A stretch of DNA of 64,000 bases, from assembly GCA_015501605.1 (NCBI GenBank), contig JADNRZ010000002.1, forward strand, positions 1,488,001 to 1,552,000, written 5' to 3'. Each line of letters begins with the position of its first letter. Within the stretch, counting starts at the first letter, position 1. Source of the DNA: Panaeolus papilionaceus. Taxonomy: Eukaryota; Basidiomycota; Agaricomycetes; Agaricales. Shown piece after piece: positions 34,477-44,630 of this stretch. The position numbers were made by a program, and so were the translations under genes. The notes under the pieces are model-generated. The model saw only the letters and a list, made by a program, of their open reading frames with translations. It had not been told where the DNA came from and did not search any database.

Positions 34477-36455
34477 CTACACAATCAAGAACTCGTCAAT
34501 GGCCTCGTTGACATTCTTCCAAAACGTATTGACAGTATCTTCCTCGAAGCCATTCACGTCATAGCCTAAACTGACCCATAGCTTCCCAACGAAAGTATAG
34601 CCAAACAGCAGCATCCCGCCGGAGCGTTGTCGGGAGCCTGTAGTGAGGGTATGCAGCTGAATGTCGGGGTACAATGCATGCTTGTACATGCCATCGAGAT
34701 TACCGAGCAAGGACAGACCAATGAGTGCAGTCGAAGGCGCCTTTGGTCGAAAGTTAACAGACGGGGCGGAAGGGGTCTTCGTCGGAGTGACCCCAGCAAG
34801 TTTATCGTCGTCTTCTTTAGCCCATACTCTAGCGCGTGCACCGCGTTCTTTTGCCATCTCAAAGCATCGAGATATAAGCATCGGGTTCTTTGCAGCTTTC
34901 AAGCTTTGATTTTTGGACGACTGTGCACGCTTCCAGAAAGTCTGTACCACGTCTCCCGACTTGGGCAAGAAGGAAGGTAGAACGACGTTAAAGTATCCGA
35001 TGGCGATGAACCAGTACGAATCGCTGAGTTCTTTCTCTTTGATTAAGTTGAGGCGGATGTTCAGTGCGGAATACATCATCCTGGATTTGGATCAATACCG
35101 GGCGTTGGCTCGATAATAGCAGTGCTAACTTACGTCGGTAGCTCCCAGTTGTTGCGCTGCGTTCGAGCCCATGCAATATTGCATATAGCGAATAACGCTG
35201 CAGATATAGAGACGCCGCGTTGTTTGCAAGTGGCTAGGATCTTTTTGGTCGCAACAGCCTCATAGGAAACGGTTGGAACAATTGTTTTGCGTGGATGTCC
35301 CGAATTGCGGGGGAACGCATGCCCTCCCTTGATGGGGCATCTGTTAGCTTTCGAAAACCAAAAAAATAGGTAAAATTCGACCTACGATGTCTTTCTGTTG
35401 GGCAAGCTTGAAGTCCACAATAGCTGCCGCTTGAGCAAACCGACCGGTAAATTTTCTCGGAAGCTTGTCTTCCAAGGCAGATGGTAAACTCGGTGCCTGT
35501 GCGTTATCCCAATGGTTAGAATGCAGAAAAACCGGGGTGTTTGAAGGCACGAACCGGTCTAGTGCCCGGAGGCAGTCTCTCCTTGCACTCATTTGATAAC
35601 TGTTCCATCAGCTGATCAACGGTTAGGAGACTTCCGAGAATCGAGAAAAAGTCGTTTGCGAAGGTATGAAGGGCCATGCCATCCCCTAAGAAATGTGTCG
35701 CGCATATCAAAAAATTGCAGTCTTCTCTGCTATCATCAGCGACAGGAACCGGGCATTCTTTCGTAAGATTTTGACTCGAGACGATGAGATAGGACAGACG
35801 CTCGTTTGACAGGGTCCGGGGTCCGTTGAGATATGAATCAATCAGCTCTGTCGAGGGTTCATCAGACTCGAAAGAAGTAAATGAGTGTGAGCCATGTGTA
35901 CCATCCTTGGCTTGAGTTCGATACTCCAGCGATTCCCGTGCGGATTTCAAAGCATCAGAGGAGGAACTGGGTTCTTGATAACTGATCGACGTCAACACGC
36001 AGATGACAGTGAATGAATTGTAACCCGCTTACCTGAATCGAATATCGTTGTAATCAGCCATCCTGACGTGCGACGCCAACAGTGGATGTCGAACCCTCAT
36101 GATTGCCCAGACGACAGCGACACGAGCATGCTCAACAAGGTGCAAGGGCACATTGCAGCCTAAATGAAGGTACCTAACACAATTGTCAAAAATCTCGTAA
36201 CGCCTTAAATGAATTGAAAGGTATATACATGTCATTTACTCCGCTTTCGCGGGAGGGGAGAAAGTAGGAGACTTCGGTTTCACCCAACTGGCGCTCGAGG
36301 CGAACGTCTTGAACGCTTTCCGGTGTTGACAACGGCTGTGCCAACACGGTGCCAGTGTCTTCATTTTCGTGTAAATGGGTGTTCGAAAGCTCCGGAATAA
36401 GACCCTTGTTACTTCGCTGGGTACAGGGCGTGGTCGGTGTAATGGTAATGGTCAT
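34477..36455 (-). CDS. HxxxDG (condensation/BAHD-like) acyltransferase
   Basis: Six exons: 36455-36229, 36173-36033, 35981-35555, 35496-35386, 35327-35134, 35080-34477; 567 residues. The fold of CoA-dependent acyltransferases is indicated by LGETEVSYFLPSRESGVND, the motif H219-F-L-G-D223-G (ATHFLGDGMALH), QQKDIGGHAFPRNSG, GVSISAALFAICNIAWAR and, near the end, YTFVGKLWVSLGYD. The His is the usual general base. Members move an acyl group from CoA (or a carrier) to an alcohol or amine; the substrate cannot be told. No signal peptide or TM is seen. It stands alone: neighbours are not biosynthetic enzymes. Intron 4 was set at ATC|GTAGGT..ATCAAG because this restores IGGHAFPR. Confidence 0.8.
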
Positions 36456-37535
36456 GTTTGTGTGAGAATAGAGGGCAGGAGAGATGGAGGTGAAGAAAGT
36501 TGTATGCTAGTACTGTTCGCCCCGCAGGTTGTATTTAAGACATCCATCCACCTAGTATTACTTTTATCGTTTACTCAAATACCAATCTAAGTCCAAAAGG
36601 AATAGTAAACCGCATGGGCCTCGTGGACAACTTGGACAATTGAACTCCTGTCAAGTCAAGGGACCATCATGCCAGCTCGGTTTGTTTTCACTTGGGGACC
36701 ATTTCGTCCTTGTCATGTTTCCCGAAGTCATCTCAGGCCCCTCTCCCCACGATATCAGTCTTGTGGGCGACACATGTTCTAAAAGTCCTGTTGATTGGAC
36801 ACTCATCGATATTACTAGGTGGTATTTTAGGTATGTCCCCTTTACAGCCTTAAGCGGAGACCCTTCGTCCGAAAGTTATTCTGTTTATAAGTAAGAATTC
36901 ACCTTTTGTTATGATAAATTAAAAGTAAAAGCTTTGAACCCCCCAGGAGTAATGCATCGTTCTAACCTAGATAAATTTTGATTGTAAATTTGTCTGTTCC
37001 ATGCGGTTTTCCTTGTACTTAGAATTTGCCTGTTAGACTTCAGTACAGAAGTAATAAGTAAGGTACCAGATGTCAACACTTCCCTGAGCCTGGAGCCCAG
37101 AAAGAGCGGGTGACCTCCTGAGTGTGAGACGGCCTGATCCTTACCGTTCGTATTTTTGACAAACGACGGATACAACTTACAAACAATCCACACATCCCGC
37201 AACGAGGAAATGCCCGGGTCTGACCGATGAAGAGAAGTCGAACCACACTGGTCGCATATTGCAGGTATCGGATTCCCCCCGATACAAATTTGTCTACCCA
37301 TTATTAACTATCCTATGCGGAAATGGAAAAGATGGTATAATTATAGTGTCCAATGGTGTCCGTTCGTACGAATGTTAAGCAAGCAGTCCGTTATGATCTG
37401 TACCATTATACATAGATCACGAAAGCTGTCGATTCACAAAGCCGCATGTGCGCCCATCTGATCCCCACCTTACTGTGCTGATTTGACCTCGTTCTTTCGG
37501 GAGATTTGCGGATGAAGCACCAAGAGGCCTTCCTA
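36456..37535. other. Intergenic 1.08 kb, no gene recognised
   Basis: Open frames occur on + (36640-36894) and - (36909-37301) but neither has domain motifs, plausible introns or coding-like composition. The left part is the promoter of the acyltransferase gene; the right end is 3' UTR of the transporter. Confidence 0.5.
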
Positions 37536-38920
37536 TTATTTTTTTTCGTCGACCTGCCACGCAGATGCAGATTCCGAGGTTGTGTTGGTGGGCCGGCTTC
37601 CCATCTCAACATCAGATGCGGGCTTAGGTTTGGCTGGTGGAGGAGCTTCCTTCGACTTAATCCAAGTGTAGGCGCTGGCAAACGAGACATTAGGATAGGA
37701 ACTTTAGCAATCAAATGCTCTCTACTCACACAGTGCCGCCCGAAATGATCACAATGGAGGTTACTCGGTTACTGAATGAATGTGTTAAGCAAGGACACAG
37801 AATACGGGGAAACCTTTACGTACGTAGTTATAATGTCGTTGAATATCCACACACCGAGTAGCGTCTGAAGAACCGATTTTGCCGCCTGCATCAACAAGTA
37901 ATGAGACAACCAGATAAGACAGGTGGAGAAAGAAGCCTACACTTGAAAACATATGGGTGATCGGACTTGTAACCTTGATGCTTAGCAGTCCAGCGACACA
38001 GAGAAGGAAACCGAAGACACCAGTAATAAGACTACCCCAGGTAAAAGTGGACCAATCCCAGACACCACCATACCAGAGAGCGTAAAATGTGCTCAGTTCA
38101 CCATGTAACACAACGAAGGGCAGAATCATAGCTGCTGAACCGAGATTGGTCCACCATGCGAGTTCGATTGTGGAATTGTTGCAATATGGAAGAGAAGTCT
38201 TGATCAAGACGGCGTGGAATGCAATGAAGATTGAAGATAGAACGCCGTAGAAGAGAGAAAGCGTGGAAGGGATAGCAGTGACTGGGAGGGACTTTGAGGG
38301 CGCGACGCCAATCATGAAACCTGCAGTGACCATAGTTGCACATACGATAACTAATTTAGAAGGCTTCGAGCGCAAGTAGACCGACGATACGACGATTGTG
38401 AGGGGTAACACAAGGCCTCGAGCAATCTGGACAAATTTGGTTGGAGGTCATATTTTTTCTGCAATGTAATGAGGCTGACTGAGTAAGCACACACCTGAAA
38501 GAACGAGGCATCGACATCGCGTAGGCACAGGGTGTTAAACACCAAGCCTACGATGTTGACCGATACTACAGGGAAAAGTTTCTTTGCAGTTTCCAATTCG
38601 AATTTAGGTATTTGAATTTTCTTGGAAATCATCGAGGAGCCTTTCAGCAGCACGACTGCAATTGCCAGCTGTAGCAGAAGAAAGAGCAAAGGCAGTTCTG
38701 GTGAGCTGTTCAAAACGGCTTTGTTACTGCAATACGAAGAACTGGTATGAACAACAATATTTCATGGGGCGAGTGTAGCCTTACACAAAAACCATCTAAA
38801 GGGATTTGTGAGTGCTATAGAGGTAGAAAAAGGGGTAGAAAGACGTACAATGAGAGCTGAAGACATGTAAAATGCCACGACTGCTGCTACCTTGAGCTGC
38901 TGAGGGTCTAAGAGCGCCAT
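37536..38920 (-). CDS. Nucleotide-sugar transporter (TPT/DMT family, SLC35C-like)
   Basis: Seven exons: 38920-38849, 38795-38785 (11 nt), 38726-38495, 38426-37941, 37885-37824, 37771-37730, 37674-37536; 347 residues, ten TM segments expected. The 11-nt exon completes ALIMVFVNKAVLNSSPELP, the first family block; others are RDVDASFFQIARGLVLPLT, FYGVLSSIFIAFHAVLIK, IKVTSPITHMFSSAAKSVLQT and ISGGTVAYTWIKSKE. The pattern is closest to GDP-fucose transporters of the Golgi (antiport with GMP), though GDP-mannose or other sugars are possible. It is head-to-head with an O-fucosyltransferase-like gene, which supports a GDP-fucose reading (inference). The C-terminus is a Pro/Lys-rich cytosolic tail ending EKK, a possible KKXX-like retrieval signal only in part. 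Confidence 0.88.
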
Positions 38921-39210
38921 GTTGGCAATGAGGGGAGGTGAAGGGTGAGTGGAATGGAAGGTTGGTGAAGGTGTATGGCCCAGGCTATTTGTCGCATTGG
39001 AGGTTGTATAAGTATTGAAATAATGAGGTAAAGTCAAACGGAGATAAGTTGAGTAATTGTATTAAATCAAATCGGTTCGGTTCTTGATCAAGATCCGTTG
39101 TGTCGATCAATTAATGAACCAATACAAACCACCTTCGGACCCTCACTCATAATGTCCCTTGAGAAGATGAGGTTGACATTTGTTCTTCCCCAGTCCTCTC
39201 CCATTCACCC
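38921..39210. promoter_or_regulatory. Divergent promoter, transporter / O-fucosyltransferase-like
   Basis: 290 bp between two divergent ATGs. A/T-rich centre at 39050-39130 (TTGTATTAAATCAAATCGG; CAATTAATGAACCAATAC, with a CCAAT box at 39118-39122). Likely common control of the two genes (inference). Confidence 0.5.
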
Positions 39211-41055
39211 ATGACCTCGGTAGACGACCACCATAGAGAGTCTCTCTTGCCTACTGATGATTATGCGGAGAGGAAACGGAGAACAATCCCTTTCGACACT
39301 GACTCCTTCGTCTTCAAGCGAAGAAAGAGGTTCATCGTAACCGTTTGTATGTCATTAGCAGGCATTTCACTTCTCTTCCTCCTCACAACGTCATGGCGGA
39401 CGACAACAAGCCTACCTTCCGAAATACTCGAAGAGCCACAGACGCCCGACGACCTTTCTCAGATACCACTCCACGAACCTAGTCCTTTCGATTCGGAACA
39501 CTATTTGAAAGGCGAAGCAACAGATAATTTCAGAGGTAACAAACTCAATTCTCTGCCACCCCGCTTCGCCTCAACGTCTGCCTGCCGCTAGATAATTTGA
39601 GACCGGATGTAAAATACATAACATCTTGGGTATCCGCTGGTTGGAGTACGTATTTTTCAATGCTCGGCCGTCTCTCGTTTTATTGACCGGAACAATCTGT
39701 AGCGAACGACGTTATGACCTACGTGCGTTCAACACCTCAACTATTAAATCGGTTTGTGTTAACATCATTTTTACAGATTAACCTCATATACCTTGGCTTA
39801 ATCACCAATCGTGTGCCTATCATTCCCTTCTTTACGCCCTCACATATAGGAAGCCAGGTTCCGCCTATACCTTTCGGTGAAGTCTTCGACATGAGGAGGC
39901 TCCGGAAAGATCTCCAGCGCCCGATCTTGGAGTGGCATGAAGTCAAAAACCGGAACAGTACAGCGTTGGACGATCTGGGATGCTGGGATGTTTGGAGGGC
40001 AGTTCAAGACCGCGAAAATCGACCTCGGTACAGCTCAACACCCGATCTTCTGCGACTCGGTGAGCGGTCAAGTACCATTTTATGCTTTTCTAGTCCCTGA
40101 CAATACTTTAGACATTTCCTACAGTAAAGCCCCGTCCTGGATCAAGGTCATTCCTGCATACGAACACGACCAACACACTACATTTTCTGCTCTCTCCACC
40201 CTCGCGTTCCCAGAAGGTAGAGCCGAGTACGCCGGAGAGCCATTAGCGTCTCCTGTCAGACAGCTCAAATTACCTCCTGATGAGCAAATGCTTTGCTACG
40301 ACTACCTTTACTACGTCTGTGCTAACCAGGTCTGCTCTTTTCCCATCCGATTCCGAATTTCAAGTTAATATATCTCAATTGTAGCCATTCGAGTTCGAAT
40401 TCGAGTTTAGTCCCGGCTGGCTTCATGTAGGCCAGTTCATGCGTTGGACACCGCGCCTTCAAGGCATTGCAAACCAATATGTACGTACAGCGTTTGGTGT
40501 GGAACCCCATCAAGAAACACCTCAAGTGAGTGATGATAAATTTGTTACCCCGAACGATTACAACGATTAACCTCTATTAGTATATTGCCATTCACGTTCG
40601 CCACGGAGACTTTGCAAATTGGTGCGGTGGGGATCCTGTCGCAGATTGTTTCGCCCCACTGTCTGTAATCGCAAGGCGGGTGGAGGAAGTCAGGCAAGAA
40701 ATCTTGGAGCGCAAAGGTATAGCCGTCAATCATGTCATCTTGACAAGCGATGAGCGAAATACAACTTGGTGGGATGAAGCATCTGCTCTGGGATGGTACG
40801 GAATTGACCACTCCAAGACCAAGGAATTGTATGGAGATTGGTGAGCGCAAGCCCTTTCCTTTGTAGGCGCTGTTGACTAAATAAGTATGTAGGTATCCTG
40901 TTCTCATTGATGCGGTGATTCAATCGTCTGGCCTTGGATTCGTTGGAACAGATCGGTCGACGATGTCAGTACTCGCCCGTCGACGGGTACAATCATGGCA
41001 AAACGGTGTCGCCCGCTCCGTTAAGTGGGGAAAACCGAATTCTGATGATCACTAA
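39211..41055 (+). CDS. GDP-fucose O-fucosyltransferase-like, type II membrane protein
   Basis: Eight exons: 39211-39535, 39592-39645, 39703-39722 (20 nt), 39777-40059, 40112-40329, 40385-40525, 40581-40840, 40893-41055; 487 residues. A basic stretch (FKRRKR) precedes one TM (FIVTVCMSLAGISLLFLLTT, 41-60), giving a short cytosolic tail and a Golgi-lumenal catalytic domain. Blocks: VKYITSWVSAGWTNDVMTYI, IHVRHGDF (H352-V-R-H-G-D357, the HxRxGD motif shared by POFUT/FUT families for GDP-fucose), HVILTSDE and GTDRSTMSVLARRR near the C-terminus. This identifies a GT-B glycosyltransferase of the O-fucosyltransferase superfamily. The acceptor is unknown; fungal members are poorly characterised. Confidence 0.87.
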
Positions 41056-41147
41056 TTGTTTACACCTGATTTAAGGGGGGATTTTTTCTTATTTTATAAT
41101 GTCGATTTTAGAATTACTTGTAACATATGGACATACTAGCCACTCAT

Positions 41148-42311
41148 TTATACCTGCCCCTGACGAGCACCAGCAGTTACTGCTATGTTCTCCAATACTT
41201 GGGAGTTGCTCCTCCTGGACACTTTACCAAAACCATACCGACTTAGTGCATCGACTACGGAGAGTGCAGAAGGCATAACGACAATCAAAGCCAGGATCTG
41301 GCCAAATCCCCACTGTGTCGCACCATTACTAGTTGTTGGATTGCGTTTCAGGAAAAGCTCGCTAGAAACGATGAAGTAGGTGAACATCAATATCTGCCAA
41401 ATCACAATCCCTACAAGCATTGGGTCTAGTTCCCCCGTCCAATGCCGTCGTCTAGGACGTCTGTGTACATGGCGTATAGGATTGGTTGATGGGGTCAGAA
41501 GTGATGCATCAACAGTGGATGCGGTGGTTGCGTTTGACTGGGGAGGGTAAGTAGAGGCAGCCTGGGAAACGACATGCGGTGTAAGATTGGTTTTAAGTCG
41601 GGTATCAGGTGGTTCGGGTGGATGAGGTTCGTTTGTCTGGTTTATAGGGGGAGAGGAAGATGCAGCTGTCATGGTCAAATTTCGCCTGTCATACGACGAC
41701 CAGATGTCGTAACATGAAATCAGGATGTACAACGCCGTTAGAAGGGATGCGAATATTAGTCCAATATAGCGACCGGCACCTAGTGCTGGGACATCGAATG
41801 CGAAAAGGACGTATTTAATGAATGGAGAACATTCAGATTGGTTACCAAAGCTGGGTGCAACGGCCCTAGATATCGATGCAAAGAAGGATTAGACTCGGTG
41901 ATGATGCGCGTAGATGTTTAAGGGTAGTACTATTCACCAGAGATATATTGTTAAACCCATAGAAAAGAGGGTCTGAAACATGGCACCGTATTTGACTTTG
42001 AAATCTCGATAAGATGCATTTGAAGCCTCCCTTTGCCTCGAATAACTCGCAAGCGATACGAAAATGGCAAAATTAGCGAGCCTATCTGACAGTCAATAAT
42101 GATATGGATACGACGCGTTCAAGGCTTACCATACTAGATAAGATAGATGCAAGGCCTGAAACAGAGAAATTTCGTGGCGTTGTACTATTGCCGCAAGGAC
42201 AACCCCAAAGCTTGTTGCAATGAAAGTCCAAAGTGTTATTGGTGCGCTTTCCCATGAACGATCGACCAACAGCACTAATATATGGAAGGCGAGATCGTCG
42301 GGGGGACAATT
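41148..42311 (-). CDS. Multi-pass (about 7 TM) membrane protein, 5' end unresolved
   Basis: Three exons are clear: 42311-42130, 42081-41938, 41865-41148. They encode about 348 residues with around seven hydrophobic segments (LAFHILVLLV; TLWTFIATSFGVVLAAIV; LHLSYLVWLANFAIFVSL; FQTLFSMGLTIYLW; LIFASLLTALYILISCYDIW; MLVGIVIWQILMFTYFIVSS; QILALIVVMPSALSVV). A Ser/Pro/Thr-rich loop separates the fifth and sixth. I do not recognise a named family; similar uncharacterised proteins are common in mushrooms. The 42311 edge is an acceptor (AAATAG|AATTGTCCC) and the frame is closed upstream, so a further 5' exon with the ATG is expected but I could not place it within the next 300 bases. It may lie further off, or the gene may be truncated. 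Confidence 0.65.
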
Positions 42312-42617
42312 CTATTTGTGAACCCCATCAAACCCTCACCATCAGTTCATCATTCCGGACTAAGTTATCACGGCCGGTATTGTATAATATTGAAATTAAA
42401 GAATTGAATAAAAATTGTATTACATAAATAATATCTGTCAGTGGGAAAGCCGCTCCGACAAAACGAAACTTGTTAGAGGTAAACGCAAAATGGTCGTCTT
42501 TATTGTTTTACCACCAAGTCAACCTGGTCTACCGCGAACCGTCTACCTTGCTTACCCTTCTCCATACCCTCTTTCCTCTTCGCCAATACACTCTATCAAT
42601 GCATATTATATCATGCT
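42312..42617. other. Unresolved 5' region of the membrane-protein gene
   Basis: No complete exon could be assigned. The minus strand contains AATGATGAACTGATG followed by GTGAGG, a donor-like site, but the resulting intron (about 28 nt) would be too short. Also the 3' region of the SWIM gene. Confidence 0.4.
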
Positions 42618-43877
42618 TCATTCATCCTGAGTTCGCAGGGGGCATGTGAGACGGTTGCGACCTGTTTTGTTGCAGAGACCACAACTCCGAGACTTCCCTC
42701 CCTGTCCTAACGGGCCACTCTTCTTGGCTGAGCGAGCACCTCCACCCCGGGGACAACCCTCAAGAGGACCAGTGATTCGGCTGGTACGTGGACGGTCTTT
42801 TTTGGACCTGACTGCGGGATCATGGATTGAAAACTCATCGTCTTCGAGGTTCATTTCACGTCTATGGGTTATAAGGTATGTCAAATGCTCTCAATCTCAG
42901 TCCTCCACCACTTACCTGATGACATCTAACTTCTCTTTCAGCAAGTCAAGGTCTGCTTTCGTTTGGATGCAGGACATGGTGGATTTGAGGGCACCTTGTA
43001 TCTCATGATACACTGTTCTTGCATCAAGCGTTTGCGTGTCGGATTTAGACAGTTGGGATCGGACTTCCAAGGGATTAGATGTCGAGGTGGCAACCTTAAC
43101 AATGCTCGTTTGTGCACGTTGCTCTGGAGCATGTAGAGGATGTTCCAGTCCAACAGGGTGAATAGTGTTGGGGTCAATGGTATTATCCTTATACCACCTA
43201 TTTTTATATATGTTTGCTCACTGCTTTTATAGTAGATTAGGTTACATACCTTGGATGAATAAACCCAATTTTAAACTTGACTGTATGGACCTTGAGCATG
43301 ACCTGGAAAAAATGCCGACATGGAATTCCTGCATTGGAGCCCATACAGCAATCGCAAACATAGTTTCCGTTCTCAAGGATCGCAAGGATGTGAAATGTAG
43401 TAGTGCCGATACGCTGAACCCGATACAGACTGCGCGCTTTTTGTCCACCTGAAAGAATCAGGCGAAGAAGCCACTTCGTTGATATGTAAAGCATTGTCGT
43501 TCGTGAAGTGATTGATCGTTTGCTATATTTCTCGATTAATCATCACGACAGTGCTGTAGATTGTCTGACTTACCATTTCTTCATCGACTTCCCACTTGAA
43601 GTCAACCTCTTTCTTCGTATGAACGGCATACTCTGTCTGTCAAATTTGTGGTTAGTACATTCTTGCATACATCCCAGGGCTGAATATGCTTGGAGTGTCC
43701 CGTTTCGGGCGCTTTCTTAGTGAACATGTACTGTAGGAGAGAATTTGGAGGGGAACTCTTTGGAAGTTCGCCGAAGAGTTGAAACGAAGCTTCAAATGTG
43801 ACATTTTCGAGGTGGTCCTGTGTGTACATTGCATGGGCAGGCGCTTCTATGTAGGCTAGATAGGCTGGATCCGACAT
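42618..43877 (-). CDS. SWIM zinc-finger protein, likely derived from a MULE transposase tail
   Basis: Exons: 43877-43671, 43630-43574, 43522-43250, 43197-42916, 42861-42618. The SWIM motif is YVCDCCMGSNAGIPCRHFF (C-x-C ... C-x-H), then FKIGFIHPRWYKDNTIDP, an alpha-helical segment (TKADLDLLKEKLD) and a C-terminal zinc knuckle, CGLCNKTGRNRLTCP. SWIM plus CCHC-like knuckle is the usual tail of Mutator-like (MULE/FAR1) transposases; the transposase core is absent, so this is a domesticated tail or a 5'-truncated remnant. Exon 3 has a frame problem: SFRWTKSAQSVSGSAY and ILAILENGNYVCDC lie in different frames. A 61-nt intron, 43474-43414 (weak donor GTGGCT, acceptor TTCAG), would fix it; otherwise the gene carries an indel. 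The first intron is only 40 nt. Confidence 0.6.
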
Positions 43878-44630
43878 GGCGGGACCTGATGGAAGAGTGA
43901 GGCCCGACACGAGGGATGAGAATAGTTACAGTTTCAATAATAAGGAGACTTCAGGTAAGGTGAATTTTGTGGAAGAAAAGGTTGGACTCGACTCGGGGAC
44001 TGGGGCTAGGTCAATTTTTTTCTATACACACTGGCCAATGGGATTTTAGATAATTTATGTATTTTTGCTAAGTCTTAACTACCGTTCAGGCCGTCCGCAG
44101 TTTTTCTAAACTGGCGTAATTCCGGCCGAAGAAAGTTTATCGAGGGTTCATAGAGGGTTGATGGGGTTCACAAATAGAATTGTCCATCGTCGGGGTGCTT
44201 CTTTCATATCTTTGTATAATCGTGACGTACCCAGAAGAAAAGTTTGAAGATAAAAGCTAACACGGACACCCTAATTACATGGGTCAATCAATTAAGATAT
44301 GGGACTGAATTTAGTTGAGTTAATGACCCACCACTCCGGCGATGTCCGGGTTCGTATCAGCATAATTCGCACAGTCGAACAAGTGGGTATCAGACATAAA
44401 TTACGAGTGGAGAGACAAAAGCACACGAATGCCCTCTTGGAGGAGTTTATATAGCGACGATGTATTATTTGACAAACCCCTGTTGATTACGGGTGCCCTA
44501 AGTTGTCAGCTCGGGGGCGATGCATATGGTGCATTGCAGTGAACAGAGTTCCTATTGAAGACTGCAAAGGAGAACCATTATTAGTCGAATAAATAACAGG
44601 AACCAAGAAGCTATACATACCAAGAAGTCC
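43878..44630. other. Intergenic 753 bp upstream of the SWIM gene
   Basis: Searched for an upstream transposase core on the minus strand: none found. No terminal inverted repeats or target-site duplications were evident by eye. Promoter of the SWIM gene and 3' region of the ketopantoate reductase gene are expected here. Confidence 0.5.

Noticed and set aside
36640..37301. Open frames on both strands in the 1-kb gap (84 and 130 codons)
   Set aside because: No motifs, no plausible introns, composition of random non-coding sequence; part of promoter and 3' UTR space.
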